A stretch of 64,000 bases of DNA from Halichondria panicea. Its lineage: Eukaryota; Porifera; Demospongiae; Suberitida; Halichondriidae. The stretch spans positions 2,943,463-3,007,462 of the forward strand of contig NC_087382.1 in NCBI RefSeq assembly GCF_963675165.1, in the 5' to 3' direction. Made by a program: the position numbers and the translations under genes. Shown here one piece after another: positions 1-11,733 of the stretch (position 1 is its first letter; each line of letters starts with the position of its first letter). The notes below the pieces were generated by a model. The model was not told the DNA's origin. It was given only the letters and a program-made list of their open reading frames with translations, and made no database searches.

Positions 1-244
1 AGCCTATACTTGTACTCCATGCAACGGACGAAAAAAATAAAAATTTGTTTCATTAAGTTTTACATAATGTTAATGTCTTCATAGCAAAAAAAATGACTGA
101 AGGAGAATAATAATTGTATGGATCAGTAATGCTATTACATGATAATTATAATGACATGTGTCTTGTGCCAGTTTGTGCATGTTGTGTTTATATAATTATG
201 TCTCTTAATTTTGTCTCAATTTTTTGTGGAATAATCGAATTTTT

Positions 245-480
245 TTTATGAGAATAGTCACTATTTATTATCTATATACTGTCAAAATCCAGACTAAACA
301 ACGACAACTTCCTCCTTCCTCTGCTTCTTATTAGAAGAACATGCGTTTTTATAGTAAATACAGTCAAATTAGCAATCGATTGAGCTGCCTTCGAATGAGG
401 CATCAATAGACCATCTCTTGAGATAACGGTAAAATTCTTTCTCCACCAATTTCGAAACCGATTCAGCCACTGAAGTTGAG
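245..480 (-). pseudogene. Remnant of the TM-family 3' end, copy 1
   Basis: This stretch is closely similar to 46,975-47,212, and that copy continues into sequence resembling the cytoplasmic-tail coding region of TM4 and the remnant at 59.7-60.1 kb. No complete reading frame of the family survives here. It lies just downstream (minus strand) of the last exon of ODAD2 copy A, the position that intact TM genes hold in the other duplicates. I infer that it is the leftover of a lost TM gene. The upstream 1-240 is similar to 46,715-46,960. Confidence 0.5.
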
Positions 481-482
481 TG

Positions 483-545
483 CTATTGTGCCAACACCCA
501 CCTAATGCCATTAGGTGGGTGTTGGCACTCAAGGTGCTATTGTAA
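483..545. repeat. Short hairpin element (CAACACCCACCTAATG type)
   Basis: The sequence reads CAACACCCACCTAATG, a short centre, then its reverse complement, giving a near-perfect hairpin. It is flanked by GTGCTATTGT-like ends. The same hairpin occurs at 48,090-48,165 and 63,590-63,660, so it is a dispersed foldback repeat. Confidence 0.7.
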
Positions 546-1150
546 CTATACATATTAGTAATGTGTGCTATCACACACTAGGAGTGCAGTTGTAACTGCT
601 ACATGTACCAGAACAATAAAGGTGCTAATATACACTTCTATTAAAGTGCTTGTGGAACACTTTAAATATGATTTATAAACACCCACATACATTAGCATAA
701 ATTAGTAAGAATTACTATACGTACAAATCTACAGTGTCAAACTAGTTTGTTTTGTCCTATTATAATAATCATATATCAGGGGCGGATCCAGGAATTTTGG
801 TATAGGGGGAAGAAAATCTAAAAAAAGGTCAACTGTTTTTCAGTGTAGCTATTCATTCTAGTTCTGAGGTAATAGTGTTTTCTGAGTACAGTCATGCTCA
901 GTATCAAACTGGGTGTGGTCATGATAATAGCAGTATAGCTAGCTCAGCCATAAGGGGGAGTACAGCGAATAAAAAACACTAACTATTCCACACAAAACAC
1001 GTCACACAAGGGGGGAGTACAGCGATGAATGTTAACTTTGTAAATGTATTTTAAACAAAGCAAAACATAACAATCAAAGTATCATCATACAGCATAATTA
1101 TAGTTGTTTTCAACAAGTCTCACAAGTTATATAATTATTATAGATTGAGT
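546..1150. other. Intergenic; duplicated block, no gene seen
   Basis: Bases 546-770 are nearly identical to 63,650-63,850, so this is part of the segmental duplication. The rest (771-1150) is AT-rich with no convincing reading frame, and its end is the 3' flank of ODAD2 copy A, similar to the 3' flanks of copies B and C. Confidence 0.6.
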
Positions 1151-1267
1151 TCACATGAACTTTTCTTTCTCATTGGCGAGGGCCAGATGACGTATGTTAC
1201 TGATACAACCAGCGGCAGCTTCTTGCAGGACAAAGTCAGTGGAACCCACCATAGGGAGGAGACACTG

Positions 1268-1290
1268 TGTGGGTGTGGGTGTGGTGTGTG

Positions 1291-1332
<42 letters not shown>
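1268..1332. repeat. TG microsatellite in ODAD2-A last intron
   Basis: A run of GT/GGGT dinucleotides lies directly beside the acceptor of the last exon. Copies B and C have only short equivalents at the same site. Confidence 0.9.
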
Positions 1333-1335
<3 letters not shown>

Positions 1336-2530
1336 TGATACAGTGAAAGTTTATCGGAATGACTTAATACCATAATTGGATATACACAGTGATACTATAC
1401 GTATATTATACTATTATCGTAGTAGGTAATTTACTTACTTGCTTTATAAATATCATTATTTTGGGATTACATGTATACTCTACATCACATGACTCTATAG
1501 TACCATACAGCAAAGGCCTCCACTAAGTGAGTACACGCATGTACCTTGACTACAGCAGCTTCGTGCATGGTGATACAGTTATCAGGATCCTTTGAGAGCT
1601 GGTGTAGAGCACAGGCAGTGGAGCGATGGACATCCAGGTCAGGTGACTTGAGGTAGGAGACAAGTGGAGCTACTGCCTCCGCCTCTCCAAATGCAATACG
1701 ATTGTTACGCCATGTACAGCACCTATAAAAACATAACATAAGTCAATATGACCACTTGGAAAATTGGGTACAGGAAAATTCATTTAGAAAGCTATACAGA
1801 AAATAAAATTACGAGCCCTCAAAAATAGCTACCAAAACGTCTGAAATTCAGAAAAAAGCACAATGCTACTATAGCCTTCGCTTTTGTGCTATAGTGTATT
1901 GCACTAGTAGGGTACTGTCTGTACCTGGCCATGGCATCAGCAAGGTGACGTCGGAGGTGGTCATCCGTCTATGCAGGGGGAGGGAAACTAAGTAATTTGT
2001 TGCATTTTTAATATAGTATGTAGTTCAACAATCACACTGCTACACTTACTGTATGGGTCAGTTTAGCCAGTAGTGGTACCACACCGTGGTCAGTGGTGAC
2101 TCCTAGGTTCTCCTCATCCTTGGCAATCTTAGCAATGGCTGCACACACACTAGCCAGGACCTCGTGGTCAGGGGACTTCAACAACCCCACTATGAGCTCC
2201 AGTCCTCCCACAAATGATCGCACCAATTCACCAGCATCCTTGGCATTCTCAATACATGCCCATGCAGCTCACGCTTGGACCTACGTGAAAAGAGAGGCAG
2301 TAATAAAAGAAAGAGTAGCAGTTACATACGTACACATGTTCACTGCACAGATAATGACATATATTTATTGGTTTATACGTTTGTGAACGGTAGCAATGTG
2401 TTATAAGGTCAGTATTGTGTGCTTACATCATCATTGGGTGATTTAAGTAGAGACCACAGCAACCGTACTCCATCTTGTTTGTCAATCACACTAGGTAGGT
2501 AAGTATATAGAGAGCAAACATAATTACAGT

Positions 2531-2625
2531 GGGTCCACACTGCACACTAGTCAACCACTATCTCTACAGCTGTGTACCCAGTGGGACCACACTGTACACT
2601 AGCTACTTACAGCTGTGTACTCATT
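2531..2625. repeat. About 53-bp minisatellite, two units
   Basis: Units of the type CAGCTGTGTACCCAGTGGGA followed by CCACACTGTACACTAG. The same intron holds four or five units in copy B and five or six in copy C, so the array has changed length since duplication. Confidence 0.8.
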
Positions 2626-2635
2626 AGAAGTATAA

Positions 2636-3205
2636 TTTTGTGTTGAGGTTGCATGACCATCATAATTATGTCATAACTTAGCTATACCTCACTGAAATTC
2701 AAAGTTTCATATACCGTTGGATTCCTTGTTAAAAAACGCTTCTATCTATAATACTATAGAGCTGATAAACTCCAACCAGCTAAAAGTTAGCATTTTCCAT
2801 AGAAGTTCTTGGCATATTTGTCAACCACATAAAGCCATAATTGACGAGTAATTTCTGGGCTGAACTCACAGGAATATACTTTAGTCAGCCACTATCCTAC
2901 AGTGTACACAATGGGAATAGTCAACCCCCATTAGCTAAAGTCTCTATTTGGGTTGAGTTGCCCAGAAGTTATGTGGTCAATTACGGCTTTATGTGGAGTA
3001 CTGATACCAGGAACTTCTATGGAAAATGCAAACTTTTAGCTGGTTGAAGCTTATCAGCTCTAAAGCATATAGATAGAAGCGCTTTTTAACAAGGAATCCA
3101 ATGGTATATGAAACTTTGAATTTCAGTGAAGTACATGTATAACAATTAAAGTTGTGACAATTATATATGTATAACTATTATGAAGGTCAACCTCAACACA
3201 GATGG
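2636..3205. mobile_element. Foldback DNA element in ODAD2-A intron
   Basis: Two inverted arms of roughly 230 bases (about 2636-2875 and 2930-3205) share the stretch around CTTGTTAAAAA/TTTTTAACAAG and AGCTGATAA/TTATCAGCT. The spacer contains one unit of the minisatellite that is amplified in copy C. It is present at the same place in copies B and C, so it predates the duplications. It has no coding capacity. Confidence 0.6.
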
Positions 3206-4339
3206 ACTTTACCTACAGTGTACACAGTGGGACCACACTGTGCACTAGTCTAGAGTAAAATGTTTGTTCAAGTGAGGTGAAAGGGGAAAAGGGTTGTACG
3301 GTTGAATCTAATAAAGCTATATAATGTAACGTACGCCATGCTCTCCTGGTCCAGTGCACAGGCACCCACAGCGTTGGTGGTGTTGATGAGGAGTGGTTGA
3401 TTAGTGCCTGTGAGTAATTGAACGAGAGGGGCTACCCCACCAACCTTGCGTATGACCACTCTACTGTCAGCATATCGAGAAGCACACTCTCCCAGAGCAC
3501 CCACCACATTCACCAGCACCTGCATCAGGAGGATAATAATATTATTCATTGCTGTAGCTAGATTGTTATTAGGTTTCAGTTTCATTGTAGTACCTCTTCA
3601 GGTTGATTGCCCAACAGTGATACCAGTTGCTCAACTGCTTTCAACTCTTTGAACCTAAAGCAGACAAAAAATTAATAGTAAAATCAACAATTGGGATATC
3701 TCCACGTGTATATATGTGTGTTTGCAATACAGTACCTATCACACACACACACACAGAAAGCTGCCATTCTATAAATGCTCCAGATATACGTAGCTCACTT
3801 TATGACATTTTCCTTGCTCTTGCTACACTTCCATACAGCCCCAGTGACGGCTATGAGGAGGTCCTTGTTGTCAGTGACCTTGAGTAGTGCAGCCAGTGGT
3901 GAGAGTCCATCATGAGAGTGTACCAGCGATCGTGTCACCTCCTCCTCCGCACACTGAGTGGGTGTGGGTGTGTGTGCGTGTGTGTGGGTGTGTGGTGGGT
4001 GGGTGTAGTGGGTGGGGGGATTAGAAGCTGCTCATGGATTGATACAATTTACTATACAATGCACACACACAGGGTACAAGCAATTTTTATACTACGTATC
4101 TGTCAAATTTACATACGTACGTATACTGTAAATCACATAGACACAGTCACACAAGTTGTCTGTGGCAGAGTGTACCTTGAATATGGCTGATGCACAGTGT
4201 TTCTGCAGCTCTTGGTTGTCAGTCTTGAGACCTCTCACCAAATATCCCAGCATCCCCTCACTCTGGATCAGACCCTGGTAGGAGGACTGCAACAGAGAGA
4301 GGGGAGGGTAAATACACCATTGGAAAAGTCATTTCAAAA

Positions 4340-5035
4340 GTAATTAGATTTAAAATTGTCTTCCAGCTGCCATAACTTGAATTCCGTTGATCCAATGTCA
4401 ACAATTTTCTGTTTTTCAAAAAGAGACCTTTCAAATGGTGTCATTAAAGTTTATATTTGAGAGATAAAAGTATTTGTTAATTTGGCCGTATCATGAATAC
4501 CATGGCCAAAAAATGACAAATTAAGGCCCTGACAAAATCTTGGATTCATTTGAAAGGTCTCTTTCTAAGCTTTCAAAAAAATTTTGACATTGGATCAACG
4601 GAATTCAAGTTATGGCTGTTGAAAGATGTTCCACTCTCGTAATCTCAGACTCTTTCAGCTGCCATAACTCGAATTCCGTTGATCCAATGTCAACATTTTT
4701 CTGTTTTTCTGAAAGCTTGGAAAGAGACCTTTCAAATGGTGTCATCAAAGTTCATATATTTGGGAGATAAAAGTATTTGTTAATTTGGCCGTACCATGGA
4801 TAGCCCATGGTCCAAGGCCGAAAAATGACAAATTAGGGCCCCAACGAAATTTTGGATTTGATTACATAATTTGAAAGGTATATTTCAGAAAAACATAAAA
4901 TTTTTGACATTGGATCAACGGAATTCAAGTTATGGCTGTTGAAAGATGTTCACTCTCGTAATCTCAGTATTCTATCAATGGTTCGAGGACTCTTTCAGCT
5001 GCCATAACTCGAATTCCGTTGAAAAAGGTTAAATC
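4340..5035. repeat. Tandem foldback repeats in ODAD2-A intron
   Basis: Two and a part copies of an approximately 310-base unit. Each unit is itself an inverted repeat that starts with CCATAACT(T/C)GAATTCCGTTG and ends with the complement CAACGGAATTCAAGTTATGG. Related sequence is at 44,185-44,560 and 49,325-49,455, in the matching introns of the other copies. Confidence 0.65.
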
Positions 5036-5566
5036 ACAACCTCCCCACGTTTAATTATGTAAGTGTAGCTATGTGCTTACCTCAGATGCACACTCTTGTA
5101 GAGTGCCTACTATTGGTATGAGCAGGTCGACATTATCACTAGAGAGAAGTTGGCCCAGCAAAGGAACAGCACCAGTCTTGAGGAGCGCCTACAAAAAGGG
5201 TCACTATAAGGACACATTGAGATTCAAATATTCTACAATAGCATATTATTATAAAAGTAGTCTCGCGAGTGTGACGTTTCTGCGTATTGCTTGTGTGAGG
5301 TGACAAGTTTACACAGTAGAGAAAAATCAACTAGATCTACCCCTCACCTGTACCATGAGATAGCAAGGACTTAGTCTCTTCCTTCACATCCATTTTAATA
5401 GCACAGATGATCAAAACAAACCAGCCACATACAAGTAGATTTTGCAAAAGGGGGTTTCCCAGAAAGAGGGGTGGGGCTGGTCTCTACAGCTATTCAAGGG
5501 GCTGGAGTCGAGGCTACACGTACACATAGATACATACTATATATCTATGGTCTACAAGTCCTCTAG

Positions 5567-8500
5567 GCTTTGAATGGCCGTGGAAGTATGAGTTTCCACC
5601 ATTCTTCACTATCCAGCCCAACAGTGACACAGTTCGGAGCAAGCAGTTGGAGGCGTGGTGTGATCTAATCCTGGCTTATTACAGAGCTAGCAAGACTTAT
5701 ATCATGGACCTCACAGAAGTCTCACAATCAAGTCCACTGTTCTGTAATTCAAAGATAAATCGTATCCTGAGACATACTCACATGTACCATAGAAATAAGA
5801 ACTAGCTAGACAATGTGGTTGTTACATCATGTACCTTATATAGTCTGGCCCCAGACCACTCCCTTGCACGTGATCTGACATGTGCCAGGGAGAGGGTCTG
5901 GCATTTAGAGTCACTTTTCTTGGTTCAGATGTCAAAATTTGACATCTCCAATCAGATTCGCAAGAATGCAATTAAACTGTCACATGATTCCACTTCACAG
6001 AGGAGGTTGATAGTACTTGACCTTTGTCATTTTTAAAACTATGCCAGTAAGCAATGGCTAACTTAAATTCCCGTATACATCAACTAAAAATGTTATTTCA
6101 AGTACAGAAAATCTTTCAAATCTCACTAAATCTGTACGGGAGTAGAGATAATCATAGATAGAAAAGGGAGGGATTGGAAACGAATCACGTGTGCCGAACA
6201 CTCCTTGTCTGCCGGAAGCATAGATCAAAGAGGGAAGTGATCACTACTTATACTTCCTCAAAATAAAAATTGTGTTCCAGCCAGCTGATTTCGAGTATAT
6301 GGCTTTCAAATTCTAGTTCTCAAGAATGGCTTTCTAGCTCAGGTCTACATTTGCACTGTACAATGGAAAGTAGTGCTCCTGCTCCATTTCAGAGTAAGTG
6401 ATGTTGAACTGTTTGTTAATAATAAATAATAATTAATTACTTTCCATTTACTTTCTTTCCTTTTCATGTAAATGCAGGTAGGTTTAAGGAAGCTTTTATG
6501 ACTGTTTTGACAGAGAGTACATAGATTCAAAGCTTCATCACCAGAGGAAGCAGTTGCCCTCAACACAGCTTCTGCGTTGATAGTTAATTTCGTTGGAGGG
6601 TTCTGAACATAGTGTGATGGTTCGGGCTGAAATTCTACTCAGAATTGAAGTCGTGACACTCTGCAGCATCATTTAATTATCATGCACAGTTAAATTTATA
6701 GAATTGAACAATAATTTATCACAGTTAAGAATTGAACATTCAATGTGATTGAACATGTTATGGTTGTGCCTTCTTTTGGGAAGGGGTTATTCTCATCACC
6801 TAGCTGCAATGGTCGCCTTCTATTGTCTTTCAGCAGTTGCCTCTAATTGTTGCACATGTGCTGTTGATCACCCGAAGAGCCTGTGTTCTTAGCAAATTCA
6901 CTAACATTCGGGTTCTCGTTGGATTTACCCCTATGTCTTTGTTGGCCAATTTAACGGGGTCCTGGCACAACCTGTTGCTGATGACTCCAGGTATTGTGAA
7001 CAGATATCTAACCATCTCCACAAATGACCTCACTGCAGGTATTGTTATAAAAGTATAGTGTGGGCAATAATCAGTATAGCATGCTTACCAGTAATCCTAA
7101 ATTCATTCTTTCGTGAATGACGATTCAAAATTTTCACGGCATTTCTGTAAGTGCAAACAAAGACAATGCAAAACTTCAAATACTCCTCTAACAGTATATT
7201 AGCAGAATATATTCAACTAGCCCTTTTTAGAGATGAAAAAAGGAGACAAAAAACACTCCTGAAATACTTTATTTATTGATATAGTACAAAAGTTTCACTT
7301 GTATCATTCAAAAAGTAATACTTACGCAAAGCACTAGGACCCAAGTATACAGTTTGACACAGGTACAAACTGCAAATCAGCTTTACATATGTGCTAGAGG
7401 GAGACATAATTTTGACTATCACCTTACCCTACAAAACTGGCCTATTATTCTGCTTCAACTCTACTGAAGTAAGTTTCTAACTTACCAGGTATGAATACAG
7501 TTAAGCCACGGACATCTGGCCTAACCCAGAAGTCTAAGTTAGACTCTAACAACGTCTGCAAGAACTGAGTCAGAGAAAATCTTTGTTACAATCCCGCCAG
7601 AACGTGATTACGTAACAAGACAAGGAGTGTTTCAACGGATATCATTGAAATTGTCGTTCGTTTCCAATCCCTCCCTCTTCTATCTATGAGATAATAGCCA
7701 GCCAGTTATTTAGCATCGTCACCACGCCCATTTCCGACACGCCCATTTTTGACTGTCTGAAAACCAAGAAAAGTGGCTCTGTTTGCCAGACTCTCTCCCC
7801 GGGAGGAGTCTGGCCTCGAGACTGATATGGTACATGCTATATAAGTGATATAATGTTTCCTTAGCGCTTCAATAGGTAGGCTATCTCCAGAGGCAATACG
7901 AACTGTACTGGAAACACTGGAGTCTAAAGGTGTGTTTTGTGGAGGATATTTTGTTTACTTACTTGAAATTGGTCTTGTGCTGATGTGATCACAATCATCT
8001 ACATTGTGTATGGAACACTTTACTATTAAACACTTGTGTGTGTACTTGTTCAGGAAATGTTGAATGGCAGGATGGTAAGAAAGACCGATGCTTGGTCATG
8101 TGGAGGACTCCTCAAGAATGGGGTCAGCTCATCTATCAATGGGTGAGGCTTGACCCTACACTATCTGTGTGTATATTACACCATTACAGTGTAGCTATAA
8201 TTGTAGTGTGTGTTCAGAGCATTTATTATTATGTTAATTAGAGGTTGAATAAGTTTGTGTGTGCCCATTAATTTTAATGAGCATATAATTATCATGTGAT
8301 TGAGCTTGTCTAGAGCTACAGAATGCATCTCTTAGTTTTTAGTAAAAAGTTACACATGACCTCCTCTTTGTGTGTGTGTGTGTGTGTCTCCTCCAGGCTG
8401 AGGACAGTGGACTGAGCACCAGTGTGTGTACACTGTATGAAATGCACTCTGGAGAAGACACCACTGATCAAGGTACAAAGGAACCCCTCTATAACAGACA

Positions 8501-9046
8501 CCTTTGAGGGACAATGTTTTGGCCCTTATACAGAGGTGGCCTTTGTTGAGAGGTTGTTTGGTATATTCAAACTGTTCATTTGGGACCTGGGTGCCTGGCC
8601 GTTACATAGCAGCTGGCCTTTATTCAGAGGTGGTTGTTACTGAGGTTCCACTGTAGTGACAGAGTATGTACATTACATTTATGGTTGATAGTGGTTGTAA
8701 CAAAAAGAACCACCTCTTAGGCCTAGTTTATCAGATGTTAGGACAAGCACATTTGTGTTTCAAGATTAAAAATAGTCACCACTTGGTAAAAATTCAGCAC
8801 ACTGTAAACTCCCAGTATCTGCTAAGCTATGCCGTTTATTTCACTTGATGTACGGTCATTCTCGCTTCTCTGTACAAGTGGTTCACTGCTGTGTTGTTCC
8901 TCCCATACATGCATGCAGAGTTCTATGGTATGGAGGTGTGGATGTTAAAGAGAGCCATACAAGCGCTGTCCCGACTGGGCAAGGCAGAACTGATACCAGG
9001 AGACAATCCTGATGGCTCTGACGCAGGAGTCAAGTTCTTCTCATAG
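5567..9046 (+). CDS. VPS25: VPS25, ESCRT-II subunit
   Basis: Five exons join in phase: 5567-5761, 7876-7929, 8054-8142, 8397-8472 and 8919-9046 (stop TAG 9044-9046). The product is about 180 residues, the usual VPS25 length (human 176). It begins EWPWKYEFPPFFTIQPNSD, which carries the N-terminal PPFF motif that contacts VPS22/VPS36, then shows the two winged-helix regions, with MWRTPQEWGQLIYQW in the second, and ends GVKFFS. ESCRT-II sorts ubiquitinated cargo into multivesicular bodies, and VPS25 links it to CHMP6/VPS20 of ESCRT-III. The reading frame enters at an acceptor (TCTAG) at 5566, so the initiator Met must be in an upstream exon that I could not fix. Human VPS25 starts MAMSFEWPW. Intron 1 (2.1 kb) is enlarged by an inserted element. 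The gene is head-to-head with ODAD2-A. Confidence 0.93.
5825..7845. mobile_element. Probable non-autonomous DNA element in VPS25 intron 1
   Basis: The intron ends carry inverted similarity. Sequence near 5,828-5,935 (TCATGTACC, AGTCTGGCC, GAGTCACTTTTCTTGGTT) recurs in reverse complement at 7,770-7,840. A second pair, around GGGAGGGATTGGAAACGAA at 6,165 and its complement at 7,660-7,680, is nested inside. No transposase-like frame is seen. The exact ends and target duplication are unclear. Confidence 0.45.
8505..8650. repeat. Dispersed repeat fragment in VPS25 intron 4
   Basis: The words AAACTGTTCATTTG and ACCTGGGTGCCTGGCCG, with flanking text, recur at about 37,460-37,495 inside the integrase intron. 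It is a short diverged interspersed repeat with no gene content. Confidence 0.5.
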
Positions 9047-9424
9047 CGAGGACATTATTGACTCTAGTCAACTCTTTTATTGAGCATTTCTGTTTTATTT
9101 GTTTGTACTTGCACAAAATGTTTTCTTCAAATATGAGATATTAGTTTGTCAACTCATGCATAAAGCTCCCATTATTTAAAGTACAGTCACATGACTAGAT
9201 TCGATGGATATCATTAAGGGTATAGTAGGCGTGGCCGGTGCAACTCTATCATTTTATGATTGAGCAGTAAATTATCTGCCCATGCAGGCCTCATGTGTGT
9301 GCCTGCACTAGATCTCACACCATATATGGCATACCTTTGATTGTGGCTTAATGTGTGTGGAATTGATATTGCATTGCATTTGCAGTATAAAACAATTAAC
9401 AATTGGTTCACTTAATGAGAGTGT
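9047..9424. other. VPS25 3' flank, no gene seen
   Basis: AT-rich sequence after the VPS25 stop codon, presumably the 3'UTR and intergenic DNA. I see no open frame with protein-like composition. Confidence 0.5.
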
Positions 9425-9523
9425 TTAAGTTGTCCCAATGGGGTAGAAAAATGCTAGGCCATCTATGGAGAGGGTAACAGGGAGGCTCCTCTCGACCACC
9501 TGAGGGACACAGTGTGGAGGAAC
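9425..9523 (-). CDS. Candidate terminal exon, unknown gene (weak)
   Basis: On the minus strand a good acceptor (a CACACACACTCACAG-like run) precedes a 32-residue open frame that ends FFYPIGTT followed by TAA. It would be the last exon of a gene convergent with VPS25. Upstream exons would lie in or beyond the TG microsatellite and the 92-bp minisatellite, where none is evident. The product is not recognised and the acceptor may be only the edge of the microsatellite. Confidence 0.15.
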   Translation of the reverse strand, partial: VPPHCVPQVVERSLPVTLSIDGLAFFYPIGTT

Positions 9524-9524
9524 C

Positions 9525-9526
<2 letters not shown>

Positions 9527-9580
<54 letters not shown>

Positions 9581-9590
9581 GTGTGGGTGT

Positions 9591-9632
<42 letters not shown>

Positions 9633-9645
9633 GGGTGTGTGTGTT
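9527..9645. repeat. TG microsatellite
   Basis: Two long (TG)n runs interrupted by TACTGTGTGGG. Long open frames of His-Thr or Cys-Val in this stretch are artefacts of the dinucleotide. Confidence 0.95.
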
Positions 9646-9718
9646 GTGCACCATTAGCATTGGTTTTGGCTTGCATGTGTGCATTGCTCTAATATACTGT
9701 TGTTAGTTATGCATGAGC

Positions 9719-11029
9719 TGCTAATGATGACTATACCCTAATGTGCACATCCCTACTCTAGTAAGGGGACAGGTTGTTGAGTCCAGCTGCATGGTCCCAG
9801 CTACCACTGAACACATAATGATGACTACCCTAATGTGCACATCCCTACTCTAGTAAGGAGACAGGTTGTTGAGTCCAGCTGCATGGTCCCAGCTACCACT
9901 GAACACATAATGATGACTACCCTAATGTGCACATCCCTACTCTAATAAGGAGACAGGTTGTTGAGTCCAGCTGCATGGTCCCAGCTACCACTGAACACAT
10001 AATGATGACTACCCTAATGTGCACATCCCTACTCTAGTAAGGAGACAGGTTGTTGAGTCCAGCTGCATGGTCCCAGCTACCACTGAACACATAATGATGA
10101 CTACCCTAATGTGCACATCCCTACTCTAGTAAGGAGACAGGTTGTTGAGTCCAGCTGCATGGTCCCAGCTACCACTGAACACATAATGATGACTACCCTA
10201 ATGTGCACATCCCTACTCTAGTAAGGAGACAGGTTGTTGAGTCCAGCTGCATGGTCCCAGCTACCACTGAACACATAATGATGACTACCCTAATATGCAC
10301 ATCCCTACTCTAATAAGGAGACAGGTTGTTGAGTCCAGCTGCATGGTCCCAGCTACCACTGAACACATAATGATGACTACCCTAATGTGCACATCCCTAC
10401 TCTAGTAAGGGGACAGGTTGTTGAGTCCAGCTGCATGGTCCCAGCTACCACTGAACACATAATTATACTACCCTAATATACACATCCCTACTCTAGTAAG
10501 GGGACAGGTTGTTGAGTCCAGCTGCATGGTGGTCCCAGCTACCACTGAACACATAATGATGACTATATATACCCTAATATGCACATCCCTACTCTAGTAA
10601 GGAGACAGGTTGTTGAGTCCAGCTGCATGGTCCCAGCTACCACTGAACACATAATGATGACTACCCTAATATGCACATCCCTACTCTAGTAAGGAGACAG
10701 GTTGTTGAGTCCAGCTGCATGGTCCCAGCTACCACTGAACACATAATGATGACTACCCTAATGTGCACATCCCTACTCTAGTAAGGGGACAGGTTGTTGA
10801 GTCCAGCTGCATGGTCCCAGCTACCACTGAACACATAATGATGACTATACCCTAATATACACATCCCTACTCTAGTAAGGGGACAGGTTGTTGAGTCCAG
10901 CTGCATGGTCCCAGCTACCACTGAACACATAATGATGACTACCCTAATATGCCCATCCCTACTCAGGCTAGTAAGGAGACAGGTTGTTGAGTCCAGCTGC
11001 ATGGTCCCAGCTACCACTGAACACATAGT
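9719..11029. repeat. 92-bp minisatellite, about 14 copies
   Basis: The unit contains GCACATCCCTACTCTAGTAA, GGAGACAGGTTGTTGAGTCC and AGCTGCATGGTCCCAGCTAC. Copies start at 9,811, 9,903 and 9,995, giving a 92-base period. Later units carry small insertions. Since 92 is not a multiple of 3, long open frames here are unlikely to be selected. There are no spacers, so it is not CRISPR-like. Confidence 0.95.
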
Positions 11030-11302
11030 GACCTGGCTAGCTAGCTAAACTGTGTGCTGACTTATGCATGTGTGTTTGATAACCATGACTGTGACTGCAT
11101 GTGCCGTGTATGCTTCAATGGAGGGGAAGGTGATATAATTATATTATTATCAGGAGGTGCACTCTTTTACTTTTAAATAGTCATATATGGTTTAGCTAGG
11201 CCATGCACCAACTCAAGTAAGGACTAAGTGTAGGATGATCAGACACCTGGCAGGATTATAGTTAATGTACATGTATTATGTTTAATAATTATAGTGGAGA
11301 TA
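11030..11302. other. Unique intergenic DNA
   Basis: Between the minisatellite and the duplicated promoter block of the collagen-like gene. No gene or repeat recognised. Confidence 0.5.
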
Positions 11303-11530
11303 TTAATGAAGGGGAGGTGGGCGCCGCGTGGGGGACGAGGCTAAGGGGATCTATAGATAGCTGCATACATGTGAAAGTGCTTTTTATATGGTATGCTAGA
11401 GTTGTAAATGGATAGTACAGCTTAATGTTTAAATGTAGAACTACTCAAGATAAGTAAAACCTGTTTTCCAGGTTGCACTTGCAATATTCAATGAATCTCA
11501 TCTTGTGCTGTGCATTCTGATTGGTCCCTG
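11303..11530 (+). repeat. Promoter-upstream block, duplicated in intron 2
   Basis: This block (GGGGAGGTGGGC, GGCTAAGGGGATCT, TAGAGTTGTAAATGGATAGT, AATGAATCTCATCTTGTG, ATTGGTC) is repeated with moderate divergence at about 12,664-12,900 inside intron 2 of the gene it precedes. Confidence 0.75.
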
Positions 11531-11547
11531 GGAAATGTATATAAAGG
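11520..11547 (+). promoter_or_regulatory. Core promoter of the collagen-like gene
   Basis: An inverted CCAAT box (ATTGG at 11,520) lies about 15 bases upstream of TATATAAAGG (11,538-11,547). The ATG of the first exon is 187 bases downstream of the end of the TATA-like box. Motifs are read directly; function is inferred from position. Confidence 0.55.
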
Positions 11548-11587
11548 ACATGCACATTACCATTCTTTAGGTTCAAGATTCTCTCAG

Positions 11588-11717
11588 GACAATCAAGTTC
11601 TCTAAGTTCTCAAAGTTCTCTCAAGTTCTCAAGTTCTCTCAAGTTCTCAAAGTTCGCAAAGTTCTCTCAAAGTTCTCAAAGTTCTAGTTCTCAAAGTTCT
11701 CTCAAAGTTCTAGTTCT
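11588..11717 (+). repeat. AGTTCTC short repeats in the 5' leader
   Basis: About a dozen imperfect copies of CAAAGTTCTCTCAAGTTCT-like units lie between the TATA box and the start codon, probably within the 5'UTR. Confidence 0.85.
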
Positions 11718-11733
11718 CATCTCTCACTGAGGT

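Larger units (their letters stand above)
1151..5188 (-). pseudogene. ODAD2: ODAD2/ARMC4-like armadillo gene, copy A (5'-truncated, nonsense)
   Basis: Ten minus-strand exons with GT-AG boundaries and matching phases can be joined: 5081-5188, 4176-4286, 3799-3953, 3594-3654, 3335-3519, 2427-2490, 2050-2280, 1925-1968, 1545-1722 and 1151-1264 (stop at 1151-1153). They encode armadillo repeats with the ODAD2 signatures [36 protein letters not shown] and [20 protein letters not shown]. In animals ODAD2 is part of the docking complex of outer dynein arms in motile cilia. The exon at 2050-2280 has a TGA at 2269-2271, where copies B and C read TGT (Cys), and lacks 9 bases they have. Exons for the N-terminal half are absent. 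One further exon ending ATG-GTA-CAG near 5351 is possible. Family assignment is confident; loss of function is inferred from the stop and truncation. Confidence 0.85.

Noticed and set aside
6830-7058. Overlapping 67- and 73-residue frames on both strands in VPS25 intron 1
   Set aside because: Not similar to any domain I know and located inside an inverted-repeat element; no splice or start context.
9425-9684. Long His-Thr and Cys-Val open frames over TG runs (also 1,145-1,375, 3,912-4,190 and 49,434-49,890)
   Set aside because: These frames arise from dinucleotide repeats that lack stops; there are no splice sites or protein-like composition outside the repeat.
9719-11029. CRISPR-like regular repeats
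   Set aside because: The 92-base units are directly adjacent with no unique spacers, and the window is plainly eukaryotic.
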